Part shown: in pieces, positions 31,488 to 39,505 of the stretch
Numbering within the stretch: position 1 is the first letter of the stretch
Layout of the letters: each line of letters opens with the position of its first letter
NCBI GenBank assembly: GCA_016196925.1
Contig: JACPWS010000083.1
Location: 57,044-121,043, forward strand
Direction: 5' to 3'
DNA length: 64,000 nucleotides
From: Burkholderiales bacterium
GTDB lineage: Bacteria; Pseudomonadota; Gammaproteobacteria; Burkholderiales; Burkholderiaceae_D
The notes under the pieces: model-generated
Seen by the model: only the letters and a program-made list of their open reading frames with translations
What the model was told of the DNA's origin: nothing
Databases searched by the model: none
Translations under genes and position numbers: made by a program

Positions 31488-32045
31488 TTAAAACAACTCT
31501 ATATCGCCGCTATCCAGATGCTTCTGATGAACCGCCTTACGCAATAAATCTTTAAGTTCCACACTTTGCTTTTCCAGCCTTATCGTAGTCTCTTTGAGCA
31601 GTACTGCAATATCGCCGGTCTCGCCATCATGCGGAATGTCGGCGCTGACTAAGCCCAACGTGCTCAATACTTCTCGCAATCCAACACAGCGTTGCAATGT
31701 TCTCGAAATAAGTTGGCTGGTAAGATCCTGAAATTGAAGGCTTGTGACCGCAGCATTAATATGCGAGGAAATATCTTGTTGAATCGACTTCAGACGGTCA
31801 ACACTGCCCTCAGAGGCCACCCCGGATGTAATAATCAAATTAATTTCTTCTTGCTCCCGAGAGATGGCAGTATGAAGAGCCAAAAAACTAACTCCCAGTT
31901 TCTCTATCGCTTCACCGAGAAGTATCGTCGTCTGTGCAAGATCGGTCTCAACTTCGAGAAGGTGTGCGTTTCCATGATCCGACACACCGGACAAAAGCTG
32001 TTTGACATGAGGACCCAGCAATTTCTTTTTTGACATCTTTAGCAT
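31488..32045 (-). CDS. CheZ-like chemotaxis protein (putative phosphatase)
   Basis: A 185-residue, helix-rich protein between motB and the cheY-like gene. I did not recognise it by name. In its middle is TSLQFQDLTSQLISRTLQR, which closely resembles the CheZ active-site helix (QDFQDLTGQVIK) and keeps the DxxxQ residues. Long amphipathic helices flank this. The C-terminus ends in an acidic/hydrophobic tail (SGDIELF), reminiscent of a CheY-docking peptide but not matching LLDSLGF. From family knowledge, DxxxQ is the CheZ catalytic pair, so a phosphatase for the adjacent CheY-like protein is a reasonable inference. A structural helical protein is the alternative. Confidence 0.7.
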   Translation of the reverse strand: MLKMSKKKLLGPHVKQLLSGVSDHGNAHLLEVETDLAQTTILLGEAIEKLGVSFLALHTAISREQEEINLIITSGVASEGSVDRLKSIQQDISSHINAAVTSLQFQDLTSQLISRTLQRCVGLREVLSTLGLVSADIPHDGETGDIAVLLKETTIRLEKQSVELKDLLRKAVHQKHLDSGDIELF

Positions 32046-32085
32046 CCCATTTATTCAATTTGGCACAATGATGCTGCGTCAGGCG

Positions 32086-33015
32086 CTACCTCTCTGCTTT
32101 TACCGCAACCTCTGCACTTGAATCGGTCGGATTTGTAATCTCAATTGATCCGCCATCCTGAGACGCAGACTGTTCGGCCTTTTTGTTCATTACTATGATA
32201 CTGATACGGCGATTAATCGGATTCAATGGCTCTTGCTTATCAAACAGCACAGATGAAGAAAGACCGACAACCCTTAACACTTTTGTCTCATCCATCCCCC
32301 CATAAATCAACTCACGCCTGGATGCATTTGCACGATCAGCTGACAATTCCCAATTGCTGTACCCTTTCTCGCCGCTACCGTAAGGCGCAGCATCCGTATG
32401 ACCGGAAAGGCTGATTTTATTAGGAACATCATTTAATGCCTTACCTATTTCATGCAAAATTTCCCGTGTATATGGCTGCAGATCTGCTTTGGCAGAAGCA
32501 AACATCGGTCGATTTAACTCATCCACCATTTGAATGCGGAGTCCCTCAGTGGTTATATCCAGAAGCAGTTGCTTTTTATATTGCCTTAACGTCGGATTTG
32601 ACTCAATGGCAGCTTCTATTTTCCCCTTCAGCACCTTCAGGCGCTCGGCGTCTGCCTTGGCAAGCGCCGCCTCCGCTGCTTGCAAATTAAAAGTTTTTTT
32701 CTGCGATTCGATGTCGCCTTTTTTGCTTTGACCTTCACGCAAACTCAAATCCTTGCCACCGCCCTTTACCACGCTAGAACTATCACCGCTACCGTCACCG
32801 CCAGCCATCGCAACCTTCAACGGCGTTTGAAAATATTCGGCAATTCCTTGCAAATTTCCTTTTGCAGTTGAACCTAACAACCACATCAACAAGAAGAACG
32901 CCATCATCGCGGTTACGAAGTCAGCATAGGCAATTTTCCACGCGCCGCCGTGGTGCCCTCCAGCTACTTTTTTTATGCGTTTGACGATAATCGGTCGCAA
33001 CTCTTCATTGGCCAT
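32086..33015 (-). CDS. motB: Flagellar motor stator protein MotB
   Basis: MotB anchors the stator to peptidoglycan and forms the proton channel with MotA. The 309-residue protein has a basic N-terminus, one transmembrane helix, and the essential proton-carrying Asp at residue 32 in YADFVTAMMAFFLLMWLL, the same number as in E. coli. The plug and linker follow (SVVKGGGKDLSLREGQSKKG). The OmpA-like peptidoglycan-binding domain is at about 150-280 (ISLSGHTDAAPY, NWELSADRANASRRELI). It lies 20 nt after motA. Confidence 0.96.
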   Translation of the reverse strand: MANEELRPIIVKRIKKVAGGHHGGAWKIAYADFVTAMMAFFLLMWLLGSTAKGNLQGIAEYFQTPLKVAMAGGDGSGDSSSVVKGGGKDLSLREGQSKKGDIESQKKTFNLQAAEAALAKADAERLKVLKGKIEAAIESNPTLRQYKKQLLLDITTEGLRIQMVDELNRPMFASAKADLQPYTREILHEIGKALNDVPNKISLSGHTDAAPYGSGEKGYSNWELSADRANASRRELIYGGMDETKVLRVVGLSSSVLFDKQEPLNPINRRISIIVMNKKAEQSASQDGGSIEITNPTDSSAEVAVKAER

Positions 33016-33035
33016 AATGAATCCTGATCACGTCA

Positions 33036-33896
33036 CTATTTAGACTTTGATTGTTTGATATGATCTTCCAACTCGGCGAAAGTTGGTCTTTCTGTAGAAT
33101 AAAGCACCTTCCGCCCAAATTCGACCGCCAGAGCTGGTGCATAGCCATTCAAACTTGCAAGCAAAGTTACCTTGATACACTGAAATGTTTTGGACGACTC
33201 GTCGAGCTGCTGCTCCAACAAGCCAGCCAAGGGACCGACAAAACCATATGCTAATAAAATACCTAAAAATGTCCCCACCAGAGCATGGGCAATCAAAATA
33301 CCCAATTCAGCAGGAGGGATACCTACCGACTCCATGGTATGCACAACCCCCATCACCGCTGCAACAATACCGAAAGCCGGCAAGCCGTCACCTAGCTTTG
33401 CGATAAAATGTGCAGGTACAGCCCCTTCGTGATGATGCGTTTCCAGCTCATTGTCCATGAGATTTTCTATCTGGAATGCATCCATATTTCCAGACACCAT
33501 TAAACGCAAATAATCGCTGACAAATTCCATCAGGTGATGATCAGCAACAATAATCGGGTACTTACTGAACAAGGGGCTTTCTTCTGGTTTTTCGATATCG
33601 CCCTCAATAGACATTAAGCCTTCTTTGCGCACCTTAGTCAGCACGTCAAACAACATGGTCATCAATTCCATGTAGAGCGCCTTGGAATATTTAGAGCCCT
33701 TCAATACATTAGGCAAGGCCTTCAAGGTCGCCTTTAAACTCTTGGCATTATTACCCACTAATGACGCGCCAGCGGCAGCACCGCCAATCATTAACAGCTC
33801 GAGCGGCTGAAACAATACCGCCACATGCCCACCGGACATAACGAAGCCGCCAAACACCGACCCCAAAACAATAATATAGCCGACGATGACTAACAC
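33036..33896 (-). CDS. motA: Flagellar motor stator protein MotA
   Basis: MotA is the proton-channel subunit of the flagellar stator. The 286-residue protein has four transmembrane helices (about 1-20, 33-50, 170-190 and 200-222), a large cytoplasmic loop with charged residues that contact FliG, and the PxxxG motif region PAFGIVAAVMGVVHTM. It starts with GTG at 33896 behind AGGAG (spacing 9). It is followed by motB after 20 nt. The upstream 147 nt separate it from the membrane methyltransferase and carry a FliA-like promoter that faces the other way. Confidence 0.95.
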   Translation of the reverse strand: MLVIVGYIIVLGSVFGGFVMSGGHVAVLFQPLELLMIGGAAAGASLVGNNAKSLKATLKALPNVLKGSKYSKALYMELMTMLFDVLTKVRKEGLMSIEGDIEKPEESPLFSKYPIIVADHHLMEFVSDYLRLMVSGNMDAFQIENLMDNELETHHHEGAVPAHFIAKLGDGLPAFGIVAAVMGVVHTMESVGIPPAELGILIAHALVGTFLGILLAYGFVGPLAGLLEQQLDESSKTFQCIKVTLLASLNGYAPALAVEFGRKVLYSTERPTFAELEDHIKQSKSK

Positions 33897-33924
33897 AACC
33901 GTTCACTCCTTGCTGGTAAAGCAT

Positions 33925-33950
33925 TAAATATCATCAATATTCACCGATAA
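33925..33950 (+). promoter_or_regulatory. Candidate FliA (sigma28) promoter, antisense to the flhDC-methyltransferase genes
   Basis: TAAA (33925-33928), 15 nt, then CCGATAA (33944-33950) resembles the FliA consensus TAAA-N15-GCCGATAA, with the spacing effectively one short and the first -10 base different. It points along the plus strand, away from motA and into the opposite strand of the methyltransferase, flhC and flhD. No plus-strand gene lies downstream. In an AT-rich region a chance match is possible. Confidence 0.4.
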
Positions 33951-34043
33951 ATCCAGTTACTTATTTGCAGCATATCAGTGGCCTGTTAAGAAGCGCTCAA
34001 ATAAGCAAAAATATTGCTTTAAGAATATATTTCACGAATACCA

Positions 34044-34847
34044 TTATATGCGCCATATGTACAGATAGGGCGCATTCTCGCCGCTATTTATGCACAAATC
34101 AGGAGGCACGCCAGGAATCGTGAATTCATAGCTAATTAAAAGCGTTCCCGCACGCATTTCTGCTTTCGCCTTTTCCCATAGAGCAGGCATAGCAGCTGGC
34201 GACAAATAAGCGAACACCACATCGTAATATGCAAAATTCAATCGAGCATAATCTCGTAACATCAGATTTATGCTCACTCTTGCCAAACGTGCTTTTAGGC
34301 AACTAATCAACCAAGGCAAAGGAGCGATTTCCACCCCCTCAAAATGACAATCCGGCCTGAGCGTCGCCAATTTAATTAACAAGCCTCCCAAGCCACTTCC
34401 AACATCAATAAAACGATGTGAATTGATAGGAAGCTGCGCTGCAACAAAAGGCAATAACGACGCCTTTGATGGGTAATAGGGAACTTGGGTACGGAAAGTT
34501 GACCAGAATAATAACGTCAAAAAAATGAACGCAATCAGGTAGTACGGAGGAGGAAATGCGGCCACCAATAAAGCAACGATAGCGATTGGGAAGAAAAATT
34601 GAATCAGCCACCACCACCAATCCAATCGGCAAAAAACCGCAACCAGAGAAGCAATAGAAGCCTGGAGAAAAATCAGAAGAGGGATGGGAATTATTTTATC
34701 CAGAACCAGTTTCACCATCTGGAAAAAGAATAAAGAAATCAATAACGCGACTATCTGGATCAACAGTGCACTTAGGCTTGGCGGCATAGAAAATTTGCCC
34801 GAAAAAATAACTTTCTCGCCAATGTTATTTTTATGCCCCCCCCTCAA
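34044..34847 (-). CDS. Membrane-anchored class I SAM-dependent methyltransferase-like protein in the flhDC operon
   Basis: A 267-residue protein with three to four hydrophobic helices in its first half (about residues 28-50, 55-72, 75-95 and 98-115). A cytoplasmic methyltransferase fold follows: RFIDVGSGLGGLLIKLATL is a clear SAM motif I, FEGVEIAPLPW is motif II, and YDVVFAYLSP is the post-II strand. The track start is TTG, but GGAGG stands four bases before it, so I keep it; an ATG at 34787 has no ribosome site. Eight consecutive G residues follow the TTG. It lies 22 nt after flhC and before motA, so it probably belongs to the flagellar operon. The substrate is unknown. Confidence 0.8.
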   Translation of the reverse strand: MRGGHKNNIGEKVIFSGKFSMPPSLSALLIQIVALLISLFFFQMVKLVLDKIIPIPLLIFLQASIASLVAVFCRLDWWWWLIQFFFPIAIVALLVAAFPPPYYLIAFIFLTLLFWSTFRTQVPYYPSKASLLPFVAAQLPINSHRFIDVGSGLGGLLIKLATLRPDCHFEGVEIAPLPWLISCLKARLARVSINLMLRDYARLNFAYYDVVFAYLSPAAMPALWEKAKAEMRAGTLLISYEFTIPGVPPDLCINSGENAPYLYIWRI

Positions 34848-34869
34848 GTTTCCTCCTCAAAAAATTACA

Positions 34870-35430
34870 TCATGCCACCATTTCCAGTTCAGTCTCGGCA
34901 TCCTTGGCTTTTTTAGTTTTACCAGCACGAGACGGGACGTGACAGAGACCACAAGCGTAATCATCATGCAAATCTAAAGTATGCGCAACAAAATGCCCGC
35001 CACATTTACAGCATTTCGCGAAAGTAAGCATTTTCCCCTCAAAGAAGCGGACCAAAGTCCATGCCCGCGTCAAAGACAAAACAGGCTCATCACCGACTGA
35101 AACCGAAATCTGCTCAAGATATAAGCGATACGCTTTAATCAGCGCGTCAATACCGTGCACTTCCGCATGCTCTTGCAAATATTTATAAATATTCAAAAAC
35201 AAAGAAGAATGAATATTCGGCTGCCAAGTAATAAACCAGTCGGTGGAAAACGGCAACATTCCCTTTGGAGGAGAAACGCCTTTCAACTCCTTGTATATTT
35301 TAAGCAAACGCTCGCGCGACAATGAGGTCTCCGACTCCAACAACTGCAATCTGGCGCCAAGATTTACCAACTCAATTGCCAACTGAATTTCATGCGCCTC
35401 ATTCACCACACTTTTGCTAGCCATGCTCAC
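34870..35430 (-). CDS. flhC: Flagellar transcriptional activator FlhC
   Basis: FlhC pairs with FlhD to form the FlhD4C2 master activator of flagellar genes. The 186-residue protein has the DNA-binding and FlhD-binding N-terminal helical part (EIQLAIELVNLGARLQLLE). The C-terminal zinc site is made of four cysteines (CCKCGGHF ... YACGLCHVP). The acidic and basic tail DAETELEMVA ends the protein. It starts 27 nt after the flhD stop. The zinc-site Cys spacing is intact, so the protein should be functional. Confidence 0.95.
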   Translation of the reverse strand: MSMASKSVVNEAHEIQLAIELVNLGARLQLLESETSLSRERLLKIYKELKGVSPPKGMLPFSTDWFITWQPNIHSSLFLNIYKYLQEHAEVHGIDALIKAYRLYLEQISVSVGDEPVLSLTRAWTLVRFFEGKMLTFAKCCKCGGHFVAHTLDLHDDYACGLCHVPSRAGKTKKAKDAETELEMVA

Positions 35431-35457
35431 TCTCCTGCCATTTAACCAGATCGAAAA

Positions 35458-35775
35458 TCAATGAATTTCTTCAACAGCCTGCCCTGCCATCAGGATGGCA
35501 GCGTGAGAATGCGCTAGAGCACGCTCTTTATTGTAGTTTGTCAACATGCATAAAATAGCGCTATCCTCAAATCGAAAACGAGCCAGCATCATATTTGACC
35601 CTGCAAGTTTCAAAATCTGCGCATTATTCAAACCCTCAATAAGATCGGCAATTTCCTTGCCAATACCAAGACGAAAAATGGCAGTAGCTTTATCGGCACG
35701 AATCATTTGCTGCGCGAGCATCAGATAACTCAAATTAGCATCGCGAATTTCAGCCATCATATCGTTCTGTGTCAT
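35458..35775 (-). CDS. flhD: Flagellar transcriptional activator FlhD
   Basis: FlhD is the partner of FlhC. The start is placed at 35775 (MTQNDMMAEIRD), which has the strong ribosome site CGGAGGGTGGGAAC. The track's version starts 51 residues earlier in sequence without similarity. The resulting 105-residue protein contains the family core LSYLMLAQQMIRADKATAIFRLG and LKLAGSNMMLARFRF. It is first in the flhD-flhC-methyltransferase-motA-motB order. Its upstream region holds palindromes that are candidate operator sites. Confidence 0.94.
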   Translation of the reverse strand: MTQNDMMAEIRDANLSYLMLAQQMIRADKATAIFRLGIGKEIADLIEGLNNAQILKLAGSNMMLARFRFEDSAILCMLTNYNKERALAHSHAAILMAGQAVEEIH

Positions 35776-35905
35776 GTTCCCACCCTCCGTTCTGTTATCA
35801 GCGGCACGCTTTCCGTTGCCAGTGAGACACATTGTGAGACTAGGGGAAATGCCGTTGTATAGGCGGAAATAGGTATTTGCGACAAGAAAAACCAGAATAG
35901 ACTCG

Positions 35906-35922
35906 TAGGATAATTTCCTACA
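35906..35922. promoter_or_regulatory. Palindrome GTAGGA-N5-TCCTAC upstream of flhD
   Basis: A 6+5+6 inverted repeat lies about 130 bp upstream of the flhD ATG. Its half-sites resemble those bound by LuxR/NarL-type response regulators (RcsAB boxes, or the TTTCCTA heptad of BvgA), which repress flagellar master genes in other bacteria. It would overlap a weak putative promoter (TTGTAG-N18-TATTCT). The regulator is unknown. Confidence 0.4.
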
Positions 35923-35938
35923 AGCCATAAATTGACGT

Positions 35939-35958
35939 CCAAATAAAATTTTATTTGG
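35939..35958. promoter_or_regulatory. Perfect 20-bp AT-rich palindrome upstream of flhD
   Basis: CCAAATAAAATTTTATTTGG reads identically on both strands. It lies about 165 bp upstream of the flhD start and 17 bp from the GTAGGA palindrome. A dimeric regulator site is the simplest reading; an intrinsic hairpin without loop is unlikely to form well. Confidence 0.45.
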
Positions 35959-36337
35959 AACTGAAGAATTTTTTGATTTTCTTCGTAAACGCTTTTTTCA
36001 CAAAAATTCCCAATGAAAACAGCAGCTTAGAAATAAATCACTCGCGTCACTACAATTGCTTAATGATAGTAACGGCAGCAAAAACAAAAACTTTAGGCTT
36101 TTCTTAAAATTTTTATTCGTCTTTGTCTTGCTAAGTTATCGGCCTGATTGAAGAAAACTTTAGGGTGTTTTTTAAAAAATTTTAAAAAAACGCCCTAAAT
36201 AGCAACGATTTGTTGCGTAAAAGCTCTTCTTTTTTTGAGGTAGGGATAATTTAAGACCCCTGAGTGATGGATGTGTGAGGAGCGAATGAGGTCTGCTATT
36301 TGCGATAGCAATATCGATTCATTAAATGAGAAGTTTT
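35959..36337. other. AT-rich non-coding region between flhD and dnaQ
   Basis: About 380 nt without a credible gene, clearly richer in A and T than the flanks. It contains a large inverted repeat at 36159-36199 and a related direct copy around 36086-36116, both listed separately. It probably carries the distal flhDC promoter region and the dnaQ 3' end. I see no tRNA or other known RNA in it. Confidence 0.6.
36159..36199. repeat. Large AT-rich inverted repeat (tttaggg-gttttttaaaa arms) downstream of dnaQ
   Basis: The arms tttagggtgttttttaaaa and ttttaaaaaaacgccctaaa are complementary over about 18 bp, with one wobble or mismatch. T-runs inside the stem make it a possible terminator for dnaQ, about 140 nt after its stop. 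The left arm resembles a second stretch at about 36086-36116 (aaaactttaggc-ttcttaaaattttta), so part of it is also a direct repeat. Confidence 0.6.
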
Positions 36338-37060
36338 TTATTGGTTGCTCTTATCAATAGCGGCTCGCCAAATGCATGCACCGCGAATTTGTTTATCCAG
36401 ACCCGATAAGAGAGTCCGGTGTTCGTCACTCTCCGAGGAATCGGCATATCTAACAATGATATCTGCCAAAGACAAATCATCAATCACCGCTTGCACGATT
36501 ACGGGTTTCGCTTCCTCCGGTATATCAATAGTGAAACTATTTTGCCCCCTCGACATGGCCAGAAAAACGTCCGCCAGCAATTCAGCATCCAGCAAAGCTC
36601 CATGTAATTTTCTATGTGAATTTGAAACATCATAGCGATCGCATAAGGCGTCCAGCGAGTTTCTTTTTCCTGGGTGCAATTCCTTTGCCTGCACCAAGGT
36701 ATCCGTCACCAAAGCTACGTGCTCCGGGAACGGAGGCAAATTCAAGCGAGCAAACTCTGCACTTAAAAATGCAACATCGAATGGCGCATTATGGATAACA
36801 ATTTCAGCATTTTTGACGTAATTTAGAAAATCATCAATGATTTCTGCAAATTTAGGTTTATCGCGGAGGAACTCTGTTGTCAATCCATGGACGGCTAACG
36901 CACCTTCTTCCGAATCTCTTTCCGGATTGATATATCGATGAAAATTATTTCCCGTCAGTTTGCGATTAAACAACTCAACACAACCAATTTCGATAACTCT
37001 GTCCCCTGTTCGAGGATTCAATCCTGTTGTTTCTGTATCTAGAACAATTTGTCGCTTCAT
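36338..37060 (-). CDS. dnaQ: DNA polymerase III epsilon subunit (3'-5' proofreading exonuclease) DnaQ
   Basis: The 240-residue proofreading exonuclease of the replicative polymerase. The three DEDDh motifs are clear: Exo I VLDTETTGLNP, Exo II VIHNAPFDVAFL and Exo III HGALLDAELLADVF. The HPGKRNSLDALCDRY segment is typical of DnaQ. The C-terminal tail (residues about 185-240), which binds the alpha subunit, is present. It lies 10 nt downstream of the tilS stop on the same strand. The pairing with rnhA seen in many proteobacteria is not found here. Confidence 0.94.
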   Translation of the reverse strand: MKRQIVLDTETTGLNPRTGDRVIEIGCVELFNRKLTGNNFHRYINPERDSEEGALAVHGLTTEFLRDKPKFAEIIDDFLNYVKNAEIVIHNAPFDVAFLSAEFARLNLPPFPEHVALVTDTLVQAKELHPGKRNSLDALCDRYDVSNSHRKLHGALLDAELLADVFLAMSRGQNSFTIDIPEEAKPVIVQAVIDDLSLADIIVRYADSSESDEHRTLLSGLDKQIRGACIWRAAIDKSNQ

Positions 37061-37070
37061 CTAATCTCTT

Positions 37071-38489
37071 TCATGCTCCGGCGCCTGAGAACGACGCAGG
37101 ATCAGACTCCCAGGACAGGTCAACAGAGGGCGTCTCATCTGACACGCAAAATATTGATTGCATACCAACGCCAGCTGCAAACAGTATCTGGTTATTCACC
37201 GCTAAAAACGGCAATTGCTCTCTCTGCCAAAATGGAATTTGCAAAGCCTGGTAGTGGCTTTTTATGGTGCGCGTCGGGCGATTATGGGCAAGCTTTAAAC
37301 GTTCACCGCCCTTACGCAACTGCAAGGTCAAAGACTGGATCTTCAACCACTGTTTATCAATGCCGTGGCTAGCATCGTTAATTAACAACGTGCCGCGAAA
37401 TTCCGGGAAATATATAGCCGCTTCCCCATTCCAGCTAAATGTCTTTAACAAGCCATTTAGATTTTTTTCCCGAATATTGTCGGATGCATACACTTTATTT
37501 TTATAACGATGAATAGCCAGATGCTCATGATATATAGTTACGCGAGCGTCTTCTCGCGCCGAAAATAACTGACTAAGCATTTCCTTCAGACGTGAGGTTG
37601 ATGGCATGCGCGCACCTAGTTGCGCAAGCCAAAACCGCATCAGATTATTAACGCGCTCGCCATCCAAGCTTTGCATGGCCGTGATATCCAGCTCCTGATC
37701 CAATTTACATAGTTGCAGATCCTGCTCAGCCAACTTTGTTAGGGTGTCATGTGCCGATTGTATATGCATCGCTCCTCTCGCAATACGCTCCGCATATCCG
37801 GGAGAGATTTTACTTAATATCGGCATGACCTGATGCCGCAAAGCGTTTCTTATAAAGCGAGGATCAAAATTAGATTCATCCTGCACAAAGGCAACGCCTT
37901 GTCGAGTAGCAAATTCTTCGAGAGTTAATCTAGACTCTGCGAGTAGAGGGCGCGCCAAAAAAATTGCTTCGTTTCCGAACAATTTCGGAGCACGATGACA
38001 CATGTTCATACCTGCCATGCCCGCCACACCGGAGCCACGCAACATCTGAAGCAGCAAAGTTTCAGCTTGGTCATCTTGCTGGTGCGCAGTAAGCAGCAAA
38101 TTAATTTGATGGTCCTGACAAAGCTTACCTAAAGCGCGATATCGCTCCGCCCTCGCACTAGCTTCTATGCCATGACCATTATCATTGGAAACCGTGACTT
38201 GCTTTACAAAAAAGCGCACTCCATGTGCTGCACATACTGACGCGCAATGTGCCGACCAGTCATCAGCGTGCGGGCTTAACCCATGATGGACATGAAATGC
38301 AAGCAAGGGAACGCCGTGCTCCTGGCAATACTTGTTGGCAAGCGCCAATAAAACGGACGAGTCAAGCCCGCCGCTGTATGCAACAGCAAGACCTTGCTCT
38401 AACTGGTCGAGACAATGTTCTTCAACAATGTTATTCAGCGTATCTGTGAAACGCCGCATTAAAATGCGGCTAGTACCATCCAGGCTCAT
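37071..38489 (-). CDS. tilS: tRNA(Ile)-lysidine synthase TilS
   Basis: TilS converts C34 of tRNA-Ile(CAU) to lysidine and is essential for reading AUA. The 472-residue protein has the PP-loop motif [17 protein letters not shown], the [23 protein letters not shown] region with its conserved DDQ, and [11 protein letters not shown]. The RNA-binding linker and C-terminal TilS domains follow ([13 protein letters not shown]). Its ATG overlaps the accA stop by 4 nt, so it is coupled to accA. Confidence 0.95.
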   Translation of the reverse strand: MSLDGTSRILMRRFTDTLNNIVEEHCLDQLEQGLAVAYSGGLDSSVLLALANKYCQEHGVPLLAFHVHHGLSPHADDWSAHCASVCAAHGVRFFVKQVTVSNDNGHGIEASARAERYRALGKLCQDHQINLLLTAHQQDDQAETLLLQMLRGSGVAGMAGMNMCHRAPKLFGNEAIFLARPLLAESRLTLEEFATRQGVAFVQDESNFDPRFIRNALRHQVMPILSKISPGYAERIARGAMHIQSAHDTLTKLAEQDLQLCKLDQELDITAMQSLDGERVNNLMRFWLAQLGARMPSTSRLKEMLSQLFSAREDARVTIYHEHLAIHRYKNKVYASDNIREKNLNGLLKTFSWNGEAAIYFPEFRGTLLINDASHGIDKQWLKIQSLTLQLRKGGERLKLAHNRPTRTIKSHYQALQIPFWQREQLPFLAVNNQILFAAGVGMQSIFCVSDETPSVDLSWESDPASFSGAGA

Positions 38490-39460
38490 TCAGGCAGCTT
38501 AGTTTCCTTGAACTTACCGTAACTCATGAGTTTCTCATGGCGAGCGGCAAGCAAGTCTTTGGTTTTAACGCCTTGGAATTGACGCAAGGTATCGGCCAGC
38601 GCGCGCTTTACCAAGGCGCACATTTGCTTAGGATCACGATGAGCGCCGCCCAAAGGCTCGTTGATAATTTTATCTATCAGGCCCATCGCTTTCAGGCGAT
38701 GCGCCGTCAAGCCGAGAGCTTCCGCAGCATCAGCCGCACGTTCAGACGTTTTCCAAAGAATTGAAGCACATCCTTCCGGCGAAATAACCGAGTAAGTTGC
38801 ATACTGGAGCATCAGAACAGCGTCGCCGACGGCTAATGCCAAAGCACCGCCCGACCCCCCCTCACCTATGATGGTGGTAATCAAGGGCACCTTCAGCTCA
38901 GCCATCACATACAGATTGTGACCAATTGCCTCGGACTGACCACGCTCTTCTGCGTCAATGCCCGGCCAAGCACCGGTCGTGTCCACAAAGGTAAACACAG
39001 GAATATCAAATTTCTCAGCCAATTTCATCAAGCGCATCGCTTTGCGATAACCTTCCGGCTTTGGCATGCCAAAATTACGCATGGCACGCTCTTTGGTGTC
39101 TCGACCTTTCTGATGCCCCATGACCATGCATGCCTGGCCATTGAATCGAGCCAAACCGCCTACAATCGACTGGTCATCGGCAAAGCTGCGATCGCCATGC
39201 AACTCATGAAAGTCCGTGAATATCTGATTAATATAATCCAGCGTATAAGGACGCTGAGGATGGCGAGATATCTGCGAAACCTGCCAAGGAGTCAGCTTTG
39301 CATAGATGTCTTTAGTTAACATCTGGCTTTTTTTCGATAATCTATCGATTTCCTCCGAGATATCAACTGCAGAATCATCCTGCACGAAGCGCAACTCTTC
39401 AATTTTTGTTTCAAGTTCGGCAATGGCTTGCTCAAAACTCAGAAATGTTGTTTTAGTCAT
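38486..39460 (-). CDS. accA: Acetyl-CoA carboxylase carboxyltransferase subunit alpha AccA
   Basis: AccA, with AccD, transfers the carboxyl group from biotin to acetyl-CoA in fatty-acid synthesis. The protein is 324 residues, the standard length. The family signature segments are [64 protein letters not shown] and [10 protein letters not shown]. The N-terminal coiled-coil part (about residues 1-55) is intact. The gene precedes tilS (ATGA overlap) and follows alkA after 45 nt. The cysS-alkA-accA-tilS order is common in Burkholderiales (from memory). Confidence 0.97.
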   Translation of the reverse strand: MTKTTFLSFEQAIAELETKIEELRFVQDDSAVDISEEIDRLSKKSQMLTKDIYAKLTPWQVSQISRHPQRPYTLDYINQIFTDFHELHGDRSFADDQSIVGGLARFNGQACMVMGHQKGRDTKERAMRNFGMPKPEGYRKAMRLMKLAEKFDIPVFTFVDTTGAWPGIDAEERGQSEAIGHNLYVMAELKVPLITTIIGEGGSGGALALAVGDAVLMLQYATYSVISPEGCASILWKTSERAADAAEALGLTAHRLKAMGLIDKIINEPLGGAHRDPKQMCALVKRALADTLRQFQGVKTKDLLAARHEKLMSYGKFKETKLPE

Positions 39461-39505
39461 CGTGTCTCCTTAACTCCACACGAGTTGAAAAATAGTCTGT
39501 TAATT

